A stretch of DNA of 7,043 bases from an uncultured Clostridia bacterium (GTDB lineage: Bacteria > Bacillota > Clostridia > Peptostreptococcales > Anaerovoracaceae): positions 1 to 7,043 of the forward strand of contig CAKQWL010000099.1 of NCBI GenBank assembly GCA_934278965.1. Reading direction: 5' to 3'. Position 1 is the first letter of the stretch, and every line of letters begins with the position of its first letter. Shown in pieces: positions 1-6,229 of this stretch. The notes beneath the pieces are model-generated. The model did not search any database, had not been told where the DNA came from, and saw only the letters and a program-made list of their open reading frames with translations. A program made the translations under genes and the position numbers.

Positions 1-20
1 GCATGGCAGAACAGGCGCTC

Positions 21-49
21 TTGACAAAGTGAATTTTCAGAATTATTAT
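21..49 (+). promoter_or_regulatory. Sigma-A-type promoter for the FIST-aldehyde dehydrogenase genes
   Basis: A perfect -35 box TTGACA (21-26) is followed by a 17-base spacer and a -10 box TATTAT (44-49, five of six matching the consensus). Transcription would start near base 56, giving a leader of about 49 bases. That leader has a small hairpin (GGAAC at 63-67 pairing with GTTCC at 74-78) and an AAGGAGG ribosome binding site at 91-97. Only 20 bases lie upstream in the window, so distal operators would be missed. An upstream gene could in principle end within this stretch, which would make part of the match coincidental. Confidence 0.75.
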
Positions 50-104
50 ACAGCCATAAAAAGGAACTAAGGCGTTCCGGAAATGAGATAAAGGAGGAAG
101 AGAC

Positions 105-1271
105 ATGTTAAGTATCAAAACAGGAAACAGTATTCATTCAGATGCGGCATTGGCAGCGAAGGAAGCCGCGGCGAGCGTCAGAGGAGATCTTTCTGATATG
201 AAAATGGCATTTGTCTACAGCGGAGTTCAGTACGACCAGAAAGCGTTTCTGGACGCAATGAAGAAAGAACTGCCGGGAGTTCCTCTGATTGGTAATACTT
301 CGTTTACCGGCGTGATGACACCGAATGGATTTATCAGCTCGGAAGAGGGATTTGCCGGAATTATGACGCTTTCGGGGGATGATCTTACCGTGGGCGTTGC
401 GGGAGCGGCCAAGGAAGGGAGCGCAAGAGAGACCGGACACAAGGTAGCGGAGAAAGCGCTTCGTGCGGCAGGACGCACCGATGCGCCGGATTATTTCTAT
501 ATGACAGCACCATCCGGGGAGGAAGAGTATTACCTTAAGGGTATCACGGAAGTAATCGGAAGAGTTCCGTTCTTCGGCGGTACGGCTGCCGACAACAGCA
601 TCAGCGGGGAATGGCTGCTTTATACCGATGAGCTGGTCATGGCGGAAGGCGTTGCAGTAGCATTCTTCTATACGGACAGACCATTCGCGAACAAGTTTAC
701 CGGGGCGTACCGTGAAACGGAAAAAGCAGGGGTTATTACGAAGATTGAAGGAAAGAGAACTCTTTCGGAAATCAATGGAAAACCTGCTCTTCAGCAATAT
801 CGCGAGTGGACCGGAGCCGGAGCGGAAGAGGTAGCGGGAGGAAACCTGCTCTCCTATGCGATTGAAAAGCCGCTCGCCGTAAAGGACCGTCTTGGAGACC
901 TCGCGGCGATTCGTCACCCGATGAACGGAAATGAAGATGGATCCATGGCAATCGGCAACCATCTGGCTGTCGGTACGGCGGTTGTTTTGATGGAAGCTTC
1001 CGTGGATGAACTGATTTCATCGGTAGGAAAGACGCTCGAAGAATTAAAGAAGAAGATCGGAGCTCCGATTGCGGGTCTTCATCTGGTACACTGCGGCGGA
1101 CGTCGCGCCGGAATCGGGGAACGAATCGGCGAAGTGTATGAAGAAGTGAAGAAGCACGCGGACGGTATTCCGTTCATCATGGAATTTACCTTCGGAGAAT
1201 ACGGCTACGAGGATGACGGAAACAATACCTGCGGCGGACTGATGCTGTCGTTCACGGCATTCGGAAAGTAG
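105..1271 (+). CDS. FIST-domain signal transduction protein
   Basis: A 388-residue cytosolic protein with no signal peptide or membrane segment. The first half (about residues 30-210) fits FIST_N, with the typical glycine-rich segment VPFFGGTAADNS at 154-165. The second half (about 225-385) fits FIST_C, with the late FTFGEYGY segment at 361-368 followed by an N-N-T motif near 373-375. FIST domains are predicted small-ligand sensors, often fused to histidine kinases, cyclases or chemoreceptors. Here no output domain is attached, so any signalling must go through a partner or the protein may have another role. The start is set by AAGGAGG ending 7 bases before the ATG. It is first in a likely two-gene unit with the downstream aldehyde dehydrogenase, which suggests, as inference only, that its ligand relates to that enzyme's substrate or product. 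Its only two cysteines are C330 and C376, both in the C-terminal domain. Confidence 0.88.
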   Translation: MLSIKTGNSIHSDAALAAKEAAASVRGDLSDMKMAFVYSGVQYDQKAFLDAMKKELPGVPLIGNTSFTGVMTPNGFISSEEGFAGIMTLSGDDLTVGVAGAAKEGSARETGHKVAEKALRAAGRTDAPDYFYMTAPSGEEEYYLKGITEVIGRVPFFGGTAADNSISGEWLLYTDELVMAEGVAVAFFYTDRPFANKFTGAYRETEKAGVITKIEGKRTLSEINGKPALQQYREWTGAGAEEVAGGNLLSYAIEKPLAVKDRLGDLAAIRHPMNGNEDGSMAIGNHLAVGTAVVLMEASVDELISSVGKTLEELKKKIGAPIAGLHLVHCGGRRAGIGERIGEVYEEVKKHADGIPFIMEFTFGEYGYEDDGNNTCGGLMLSFTAFGK

Positions 1272-1350
1272 TGAATCCAAAAGAGAAGAGAGAAGAACAA
1301 AGAAAAACAGAAAGTAAACAGAAAATAAATCGGGGAAAGGAGAAACAGCT

Positions 1351-2784
1351 ATGAAGATGATCATTAACGGGAGAAAGGTAGACAGTCTGAGCGGGGAGAC
1401 TTTTGATGTCATTGCTCCGGCCACAGGAAAGGTAATCGATAGTGTACCGAAGGCAAACGCGCAGGATCTTGAAAATGCGATTACTGCCGCGGAAGCCGGG
1501 CAGAAGATTTGGGCGAAGGTACCGATTTCGGAAAGAGCGGAAGTCCTTTATCGCTTCCTGGATATTGTTCACGAAAACAGAGAGGATCTGGCGCAGACTC
1601 TTTCCGCGGAAAACGGAAAGCCGATCCGGGAGGCACGGGCCGAAATCGGAAACATTAAGATTGGTTTTTCCGGCTTTATCGAGCACGCAAAGCATTATTA
1701 CGGTACAGTAATTCCGGCGGGAACCGAACCGGGGCAGGACAAGCATCTTCAGTTTGTTACAAGAGAACCGATTGGTGTCGTTGCCTGCATCATCCCGTTT
1801 AACTTCCCTTGTGACCTTTACGATCAAAAGGTCGCGCCGGCACTGATGATGGGGAATGCCGCTTTGGTTCTTCCGTCGTCGGATAATCCGCTGACGCTCA
1901 TGAAGCTGACAGAGATGCTGACCATGGCGGGCGTTCCGGACGGAGTGATTCAGTGCGTAACAGCGCCGGGCAGTGTCAAGAGCGTTGCGGTCAAAGACCC
2001 GAGAGTACATCTTGTAACACTTACGGGAAGCACGGAAGTCGGTATCGACACGGCCAAAATCGCCGCGGAGAACTTGACGCATACAGCTCTGGAATTGGGC
2101 GGCAACGACGCGTTTATTCTGCTCGAGGACGGAGACTTAGACCTTGCGGCGAAGGAAGTGATTTGGGGCAGAATGTATAACACCGGTCAGGTTTGCTGCG
2201 CGAGCAAGCGGTTCCTGGTTCACAATTCCTTAAAGGACGAATTCGCGAAGAAGGTCGTCGCGGAAATCAAGAAGCTGAAGTTCGGTGACCCGAAAGAAGA
2301 AGACACGGAAATCGCGTGCCTGATCAGTGAAAAAGCTGCGATAAAGGTAGAACAGCAGGTAGAACGGACGGTTGAACAGGGCGGAAAAATTGTCTTGGGC
2401 GGAAAGAGAAACGGCGCGTTTTATGAGCCGACGGTGATTGTCGATGTCCCGAAAACGGCGGATGTTGCCTCGGATATGGAGATTTTCGGACCGGTTGTGC
2501 CGATCATCGGATTCGACACGGACGAAGAAGCGATCGAGATCGCAAACAGCTCCAGATTTGGACTTTCAAGCTGCGTATTTTCGCGGGATGCAAAGAGGGC
2601 TTATAAGGTTGCGTCCGCGATGGAAGCCGGTGGTGTTGTAATCAATGGAGCAAGCTTCTTCCGCTCGTTTGAGATGCCGTTCGGCGGATGGAAGCATAGC
2701 GGTATCGGAACAGAAGGTGTCCTGTCCACTTTTGATGAGATGACCAGAGTGAAGAACATCGTTTTGAAGAATATCGCAGAGTAA
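1351..2784 (+). CDS. Aldehyde dehydrogenase family protein (NAD(P)-dependent, substrate unknown)
   Basis: A 477-residue, full-length member of the aldehyde dehydrogenase superfamily, which oxidises aldehydes to acids with NAD or NADP. Visible catalytic parts are N151 in IPFNFP, E248 in LELGG, and nucleophile C282 in GQVCCA, next to a second cysteine C283. Also present are the Rossmann turn GSTEVG (226-231), the nicotinamide-binding EIFGPV (377-382) and PFGGWKHSG (443-451). The position that normally carries the cofactor-ribose lysine of the KP(S/A)E motif is leucine (L174 in LVLPSSDNP, 172-180), which is unusual. The sequence resembles the broad succinate-semialdehyde, lactaldehyde and GapN-like group, but the substrate cannot be assigned. 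The start has AAAGGAG 8 bases upstream. The 79-base gap from the FIST gene is purine-rich and has no terminator, so co-transcription is likely. A convergent IclR regulator follows. Confidence 0.93.
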   Translation: MKMIINGRKVDSLSGETFDVIAPATGKVIDSVPKANAQDLENAITAAEAGQKIWAKVPISERAEVLYRFLDIVHENREDLAQTLSAENGKPIREARAEIGNIKIGFSGFIEHAKHYYGTVIPAGTEPGQDKHLQFVTREPIGVVACIIPFNFPCDLYDQKVAPALMMGNAALVLPSSDNPLTLMKLTEMLTMAGVPDGVIQCVTAPGSVKSVAVKDPRVHLVTLTGSTEVGIDTAKIAAENLTHTALELGGNDAFILLEDGDLDLAAKEVIWGRMYNTGQVCCASKRFLVHNSLKDEFAKKVVAEIKKLKFGDPKEEDTEIACLISEKAAIKVEQQVERTVEQGGKIVLGGKRNGAFYEPTVIVDVPKTADVASDMEIFGPVVPIIGFDTDEEAIEIANSSRFGLSSCVFSRDAKRAYKVASAMEAGGVVINGASFFRSFEMPFGGWKHSGIGTEGVLSTFDEMTRVKNIVLKNIAE

Positions 2785-2786
2785 AA

Positions 2787-2840
2787 ATCGATGGCCCGGT
2801 ACCGGTGAACCGGCATCGGCTGCCCGGTCGGCCATTCGAT
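2787..2840 (+). repeat. Imperfect inverted repeat just after the aldehyde dehydrogenase stop codon
   Basis: ATCGATGGCC (2787-2796) can pair with GGCCATTCGAT (2830-2840), leaving one bulged base. The 33-base interior is rich in CCGG and contains the 10-bp palindrome CCGGTACCGG (2796-2805, sharing one base with the outer stem) and a small CCGG-TGAA-CCGG hairpin. It starts 3 bases after the stop codon and lies upstream of the true terminator. It may protect the mRNA 3' end or simply be a GC-rich spacer. Function is unknown. Confidence 0.45.
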
Positions 2841-2873
2841 CGTTAATTTGACTGCTTTATTGAGGTTTATGGA

Positions 2874-2912
2874 AAAGAGAGTCCCTGAAAAGGGACTCTC
2901 TTTCGTTTTTCT
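2874..2912 (+). terminator. Intrinsic terminator of the aldehyde dehydrogenase transcript, possibly bidirectional
   Basis: A perfect 12-bp stem (AAAGAGAGTCCC at 2874-2885 with GGGACTCTCTTT at 2892-2903) closes a six-base TGAAAA loop and is followed by CGTTTTTCTT. This ends the rightward FIST-aldehyde dehydrogenase transcript. Read on the other strand the same stem ends in TTTT then CC, a weaker tail, and it lies 37 bases past the iclR stop codon. It may therefore also stop iclR transcription. Confidence 0.92.
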
Positions 2913-2949
2913 TGATGCTTGATTTTTCGTGCTCGCTTCTTTGGCCGGA

Positions 2950-3714
2950 TTATTCCAGATATCCGATCGCCTTCGAAATCTCCGAAGCAATTTGCATGAT
3001 ATAAGCGGCGACTTCCGGGATCCGCTCGTCGGTGAGGATATGCTTCTCACCGCTGGCGCTGACCGCGGCAACGATGTCGCCTTTATAATCATAGATCGGG
3101 GCGCCGATGCAGCGCTGCCCGAGTTCGAATTCTTCATCATCCATGGCCCAACCCTGCTTCCGTACCTTTGCAAGCTCGCGGCGGAGCGCTTCGATATCAG
3201 GGATGGTATGGGGCGTGAAGCGCACAAAGCTGCAGTCGGCGAGGATCGAATCCAGCTGTGCGTTGGAGTAATTTGCGAGAAGGCACTTCCCGAGCGAAGA
3301 ACAGTAGGCGTTGACCCGAACACCGAGCCTGGAATAAAGCTTTGCGGCAGAGGAGACATTTCGCTTCTCGATATAGACGACCTTATCTCCTTCCAAAACA
3401 CCGAGATAGGCGGAAAGTCCGAGATGAGCGCTCATTTCTGCGATGTAGGGACGGGCTTCCGTCTGCAGCTCCAGGTCGTTGATATAATAACTCACGGCTT
3501 CGATCAATTTGTAACCGACCTTGTATTTTCCTTCGGGTGTTTTGGAAAGATACCCGCGCTCGGTCAATGTTGAAATGATGCGGAAAGCGGTACTCTTCGG
3601 AAGCTGGGTAACGGCGGAAAGCTCCGTCAGGGTCTGACCGTCCTGCTCGGATGCGGCAGCTTCGATGACATCGAGCGCGCGTTCGATGGACTGGATGGCG
3701 TTTCGGTCGGGCAT
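2950..3714 (-). CDS. IclR-family transcriptional regulator
   Basis: A 254-residue regulator of the usual IclR length. The N-terminus (about residues 5-67) is the winged helix-turn-helix, with recognition helix LPKSTAFRIISTL (38-50 region) and wing GYLSKTPEGKYKVGYKL. From about residue 80 onward is the IclR effector-binding domain, with the family segments AYCSSLGKCLLA (126-137), RKQGWAMDDEEFELG (175-189) and the late IGAPIYDYKGDIVAAVS (193-209). Members bind palindromic DNA as dimers or tetramers, respond to small carboxylic or aromatic metabolites, and often control neighbouring catabolic genes and themselves. AGGAGG lies 8 bases before the ATG and fixes the start. The gene converges on the aldehyde dehydrogenase and diverges from the DUF523-argS group. 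Its target is most plausibly the FIST-aldehyde dehydrogenase pair, which is inference only. Confidence 0.93.
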   Translation of the reverse strand: MPDRNAIQSIERALDVIEAAASEQDGQTLTELSAVTQLPKSTAFRIISTLTERGYLSKTPEGKYKVGYKLIEAVSYYINDLELQTEARPYIAEMSAHLGLSAYLGVLEGDKVVYIEKRNVSSAAKLYSRLGVRVNAYCSSLGKCLLANYSNAQLDSILADCSFVRFTPHTIPDIEALRRELAKVRKQGWAMDDEEFELGQRCIGAPIYDYKGDIVAAVSASGEKHILTDERIPEVAAYIMQIASEISKAIGYLE

Positions 3715-3805
3715 GGGAAGATCCTCCTGTTCGATTCATTTTGATTTGGTGTTCTTTGGGCACCTAAAAATGTGGCCGGTGTCGGCGTGTGTGATACATA
3801 GGGTT

Positions 3806-3833
3806 ATTATAGCAGGAGGAAAAAGGTTTTGTA
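3806..3833 (-). promoter_or_regulatory. Leftward promoter for the IclR regulator
   Basis: On the minus strand a perfect -10 TATAAT (3811 down to 3806) is preceded by TGC, giving an extended -10 element (TGnTATAAT). The best -35 is weak: TACAAA (3833-3828) with a 16-base spacer. The extended -10 may compensate. Transcription would start near 3799, leaving a leader of about 85 bases that includes the AGGAGG ribosome binding site at 3728-3723. Confidence 0.65.
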
Positions 3834-3840
3834 CACAAAA
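3827..3840. promoter_or_regulatory. Near-palindrome between the divergent promoters (candidate operator)
   Basis: TTTTGT-AC-ACAAAA is an inverted repeat with 6-bp arms and a two-base centre. It overlaps the weak -35 of the leftward iclR promoter and ends 5 bases before the rightward -35. The position suits autoregulation by IclR or shared control of both promoters. The AT-rich composition makes a chance match possible. Confidence 0.35.
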
Positions 3841-3845
3841 AAATA

Positions 3846-3874
3846 TGGAAAAATCGCCGCTTGTGTGATATAAT
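3846..3874 (+). promoter_or_regulatory. Rightward promoter for the DUF523-argS-radical SAM genes
   Basis: The -35 TGGAAA (3846-3851, four of six matches to TTGACA), a 17-base spacer and a perfect -10 TATAAT (3869-3874) preceded by TG at 3866-3867 form an extended -10 promoter. Transcription would start near 3881, inside the dyad at 3874-3893. The leader of about 30 bases carries the GGGAGG ribosome binding site (3899-3904). Confidence 0.8.
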
Positions 3875-3893
3875 TTACCACAACTGTAGTAAA
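3874..3893. promoter_or_regulatory. 20-bp dyad at the transcription start, BlaI/MecI/CopY-like operator candidate
   Basis: TTTACCACAACTGTAGTAAA is symmetric at 16 of 20 positions. It starts at the last base of the -10 box and covers the predicted transcription start, a classic repressor position. Its half-sites (TTTACYACA and TGTRGTAAA around a two-base centre) recall the TACA-N2-TGTA core bound by BlaI, MecI and CopY repressors, with one arm changed to CACA. No such regulator is encoded in the window, so the match is by motif and location only. Confidence 0.45.
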
Positions 3894-3910
3894 AAATCGG
3901 GAGGAAGGAA

Positions 3911-4429
3911 ATGTTTCTCATCAGCGGGTGTCTGCTTGGGTACAACTGCAAATACAATGGCGGAAATAACCGCTGTGAAGCCGTAAAAGCATTTGCCGAA
4001 ACGGAAAGCTTTTTTGCAGTGTGTCCGGAGACCGCGGGAGGACTGCCGGTGCCGAGGCCGCCGGCGGAACAGCGTGATGGGAGCGTCTTTGACAAGGACG
4101 GCCAGGATGTTACCTATGCTTTTGTCCGAGGAAGCAGGGAGAGCATGCTGCTCTCCGAAAAAGAGGCGAAGCGCCGCGGAGAACGAATTGAGGGAGCTGT
4201 ACTGAAGGCACGAAGCCCGTCCTGCGGATGCGGAGAAATCTACGACGGAACTTTCTCCGGGAAAACAAGGGCCGGAAACGGGATCTTTGCCGAGATGCTG
4301 ACGGCAAAAGGGATCCCCGTGTTTACGGAAGAAACGCTGCCCTCACTGCTTGCGGAAAGGGAAGCGGCTGTGCTTTCGAAGAAAGACGAATATCCGGATA
4401 TCCCGAAGGACGGGATGGACGGAAAATAA
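3911..4429 (+). CDS. DUF523 family protein (TudS-like Fe-S protein, possible desulfidase)
   Basis: A 172-residue cytosolic protein with the full DUF523 signature: SGCLLGYNCKYNG at 5-17, CPETAGGLPVPRPPAE at 38-53, KARSPSCG at 99-106 and GNGIFAEML at 122-130. Characterised relatives (TudS) bind a [4Fe-4S] cluster through three conserved cysteines and remove sulfur from thiouracil. C7, C38 and C105 are the natural ligand candidates here, with C13, C22 and C107 as extra cysteines. The ligand assignment is inference. The length is typical for the single-domain form, and no DUF1722 domain is fused. GGGAGG sits 6 bases before the ATG. It is the first gene after an extended -10 promoter with a dyad over the start site, and argS begins 37 bases downstream with no terminator between. 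A role in thiolated nucleobase salvage or detoxification is plausible, but the substrate is not shown by the sequence. Confidence 0.88.
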   Translation: MFLISGCLLGYNCKYNGGNNRCEAVKAFAETESFFAVCPETAGGLPVPRPPAEQRDGSVFDKDGQDVTYAFVRGSRESMLLSEKEAKRRGERIEGAVLKARSPSCGCGEIYDGTFSGKTRAGNGIFAEMLTAKGIPVFTEETLPSLLAEREAAVLSKKDEYPDIPKDGMDGK

Positions 4430-4466
4430 GCGAAGAGTCAGGAACGAGTAAAGAGAGGATTGAAAA

Positions 4467-6185
4467 ATGGTAAATTATAAAGAACAGATTGCAAAGATCC
4501 TTGCGGACGCAGAAATCGGTCTTCCGCAGGAAGAAATTATGGAAATGCTGGAGGTTCCTTCGGACAGCAAGATGGGAGATTACGCATTCCCGTGCTTCAA
4601 GCTGGCCAAGGTGCTGCGTAAGGCTCCTCCGATGATCGCGAAAGATGTTGCGGCTGCAATTTCTGGAAATGAGATTTTCGAAAAGGTGGAGAATGTGAAC
4701 GCTTATGTGAATATGTTCGTTTCCAAGCAGACCTTCATGGGAGAGCTTATCCCGGAAATCGTGAAGGCGGGCGCGGATTACGGCAGAAGCGACATGGGCA
4801 AAGGAAAGAAGATCATTGTAGAGTACTCTTCCCCGAATATCGCAAAGCCGTTCCACATCGGTCATATCCGTTCGACGGTAATCGGAAACTCGATCTACAA
4901 GATTTACGATTGCCTCGGTTATGAAACGATCCGGATCAACCATCTCGGGGACTACGGAACGCAGTTCGGAAAGATGATCACGGCGTATCGGCACTGGGGA
5001 AATCGGGAGGATGTCATCAGAGAACCGATCAAGACGCTTCTTTCTTATTATACGAAATTCCATGTAGAAGTAGAGACGCATCCGGAGCTGGATGATGAAG
5101 CGAGAGCGACCTTTGTAAGGCTGGAGAAGGGCGAGAAGGAAGAGGTGGAGCTCTGGCAGTGGTTCCGGGATGAGTCCCTCAAGGAATTCAACCGCGTCTA
5201 CGATATGCTGGGCATTACTTTTGATTCCTATGCCGGAGAGAGCTTCTACTCCGATAAGATGCCGAGGATCGTCAATGAATTAAAGGAAAAAGGACTTCTG
5301 AAGGAATCGCAGGGTGCTCAGATTGTCGATCTGTCCGAGTACGGCATGCCGCCTGCGCTGATTACGAAATCGGACGGTTCTACGCTTTATCTGACTCGGG
5401 ACGTGGCAGCGGCCGTTTACAGAAAAGAACATTACAACTTTGATAAGAATATTTATGTCGTTGCGTCACAGCAGAATCTCCATTTCCAGCAGTGGTTCAA
5501 GGTAGTAGAACTGCTCGGATATGACTGGGCAAAGGACTGCGTTCATGTGCCGTTCGGCCTTGTTTCGCTGGAAGACGGAACGATGTCGACCAGACACGGC
5601 AGAGTGGTATTCCTGGAAGATGTTCTGAATCGGGCCGTGGACCAGACGAAGGAGATTATTCGGGAAAAGGGTGTCAATACAGAGCATTTGGAAGAGACTG
5701 CAAAAGCAGTCGGCATCGGCGCTGTAATCTTCCAGGAGCTTTCCAATAACCGGATCAAGGACTATGTGTTCTCCTGGGACAAAGTGCTGAACTTTGACGG
5801 CGAGACCGGACCTTATGTACAGTATACACATGCAAGAGCCTGCTCGGTTCTGCGCAACGCAGGCGAGGAATTGGTGCGCAAAGCGGGCATGACCGATCAC
5901 ATCGATTTCTCCCATGTAACAGGAGAGGCGGCGTATGAACTGGCGAAGCTGATGTACGAATATCCGCATGTTATTGTCGATGCGGCAGAGAAGTATGAGC
6001 CTTCGGTGGTAACAAGACATCTTGTGGATATTGCGCAGGCCTTCAACCGCTTCTATCATGAGGAGCACATCCTCGTAGACGATGAAGCGGAGAAACTCGC
6101 GAAGATCGCGCTCGTTCAGGCAGCGAAGAATACGATCGCGAGCGCTCTCGGTCTTTTGGGAATCAAGGCGCCGGAGAAGATGTAG
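4467..6185 (+). CDS. argS: Arginine--tRNA ligase (arginyl-tRNA synthetase)
   Basis: A complete 572-residue class I synthetase that charges tRNA-Arg with arginine using ATP. The N-terminal additional domain (about 1-110) precedes the catalytic Rossmann fold, which carries the signature SSPNIAKPFHIGHIRST (121-137) with HIGH at 130-133. The next block, INHLGDYGTQFGKMI (157-171), is typical of ArgS. The KMSKS equivalent is the degenerate GTMSTRHG (371-378), as in many ArgS proteins, which often lack the canonical lysine. The C-terminal helical DALR anticodon-binding domain begins around 450 with YVQYTHARACSVLR and ends at KM. AGAGGA lies 7 bases before the ATG. No T-box leader is visible upstream, and the 37-base gap after the DUF523 gene has no terminator, so expression probably depends on the promoter at 3846-3874. 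Confidence 0.98.
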   Translation: MVNYKEQIAKILADAEIGLPQEEIMEMLEVPSDSKMGDYAFPCFKLAKVLRKAPPMIAKDVAAAISGNEIFEKVENVNAYVNMFVSKQTFMGELIPEIVKAGADYGRSDMGKGKKIIVEYSSPNIAKPFHIGHIRSTVIGNSIYKIYDCLGYETIRINHLGDYGTQFGKMITAYRHWGNREDVIREPIKTLLSYYTKFHVEVETHPELDDEARATFVRLEKGEKEEVELWQWFRDESLKEFNRVYDMLGITFDSYAGESFYSDKMPRIVNELKEKGLLKESQGAQIVDLSEYGMPPALITKSDGSTLYLTRDVAAAVYRKEHYNFDKNIYVVASQQNLHFQQWFKVVELLGYDWAKDCVHVPFGLVSLEDGTMSTRHGRVVFLEDVLNRAVDQTKEIIREKGVNTEHLEETAKAVGIGAVIFQELSNNRIKDYVFSWDKVLNFDGETGPYVQYTHARACSVLRNAGEELVRKAGMTDHIDFSHVTGEAAYELAKLMYEYPHVIVDAAEKYEPSVVTRHLVDIAQAFNRFYHEEHILVDDEAEKLAKIALVQAAKNTIASALGLLGIKAPEKM

Positions 6186-6229
6186 GGACAGAGCGAAGGA
6201 AAGTAAAACGACGATAAACGATAAGAGAA

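Noticed and set aside
1..70. Possible C-terminal tail of an upstream gene: one frame is open from base 2 to a TAA at 68-70, another ends with TGA at 27-29.
   Set aside because: The pieces are too short to recognise and no frame has family signal. The strong promoter at 21-49 argues that at least part of this stretch is intergenic.
83..91. Two-codon minigene ATG-AGA-TAA directly before the FIST ribosome binding site.
   Set aside because: It has no Shine-Dalgarno of its own, and such short start-stop pairs occur often by chance.
138..962. Long minus-strand open frame (274 codons) opposite the FIST gene.
   Set aside because: It lies fully antisense to a recognised gene, has no plausible ribosome binding context, and its Arg/Cys/His-rich translation resembles no family.
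1252..2082. 276-codon minus-strand open frame opposite the aldehyde dehydrogenase and FIST end.
   Set aside because: It is a shadow of the coding strand with low-complexity, basic translation and no recognisable domain.
2601..3401. 266-codon minus-strand frame overlapping the terminator, aldehyde dehydrogenase end and iclR.
   Set aside because: It runs through the terminator and overlaps the well-supported iclR in another frame, and its Ser/Pro/Arg-rich translation looks like a frame shadow.
2929..3573. 214-codon plus-strand frame opposite iclR.
   Set aside because: It is antisense to a clear IclR gene, its start lacks a ribosome binding site, and the translation shows no family motif.
3814..3873. 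AGGAGG on the plus strand (3814-3819) followed by a TTG-started 14-codon frame ending at 3871-3873.
   Set aside because: No convincing plus-strand promoter lies upstream, the start is TTG, and the stretch is better explained by the two divergent promoters. The AGGAGG overlaps the purine-rich complement of the iclR promoter spacer.
5577..5600. ArgS KMSKS motif degenerate (TMSTR) as a sign of inactivation.
   Set aside because: Many active arginyl-tRNA synthetases lack the canonical KMSKS lysine. The HIGH motif and the rest of the protein are intact and full length.
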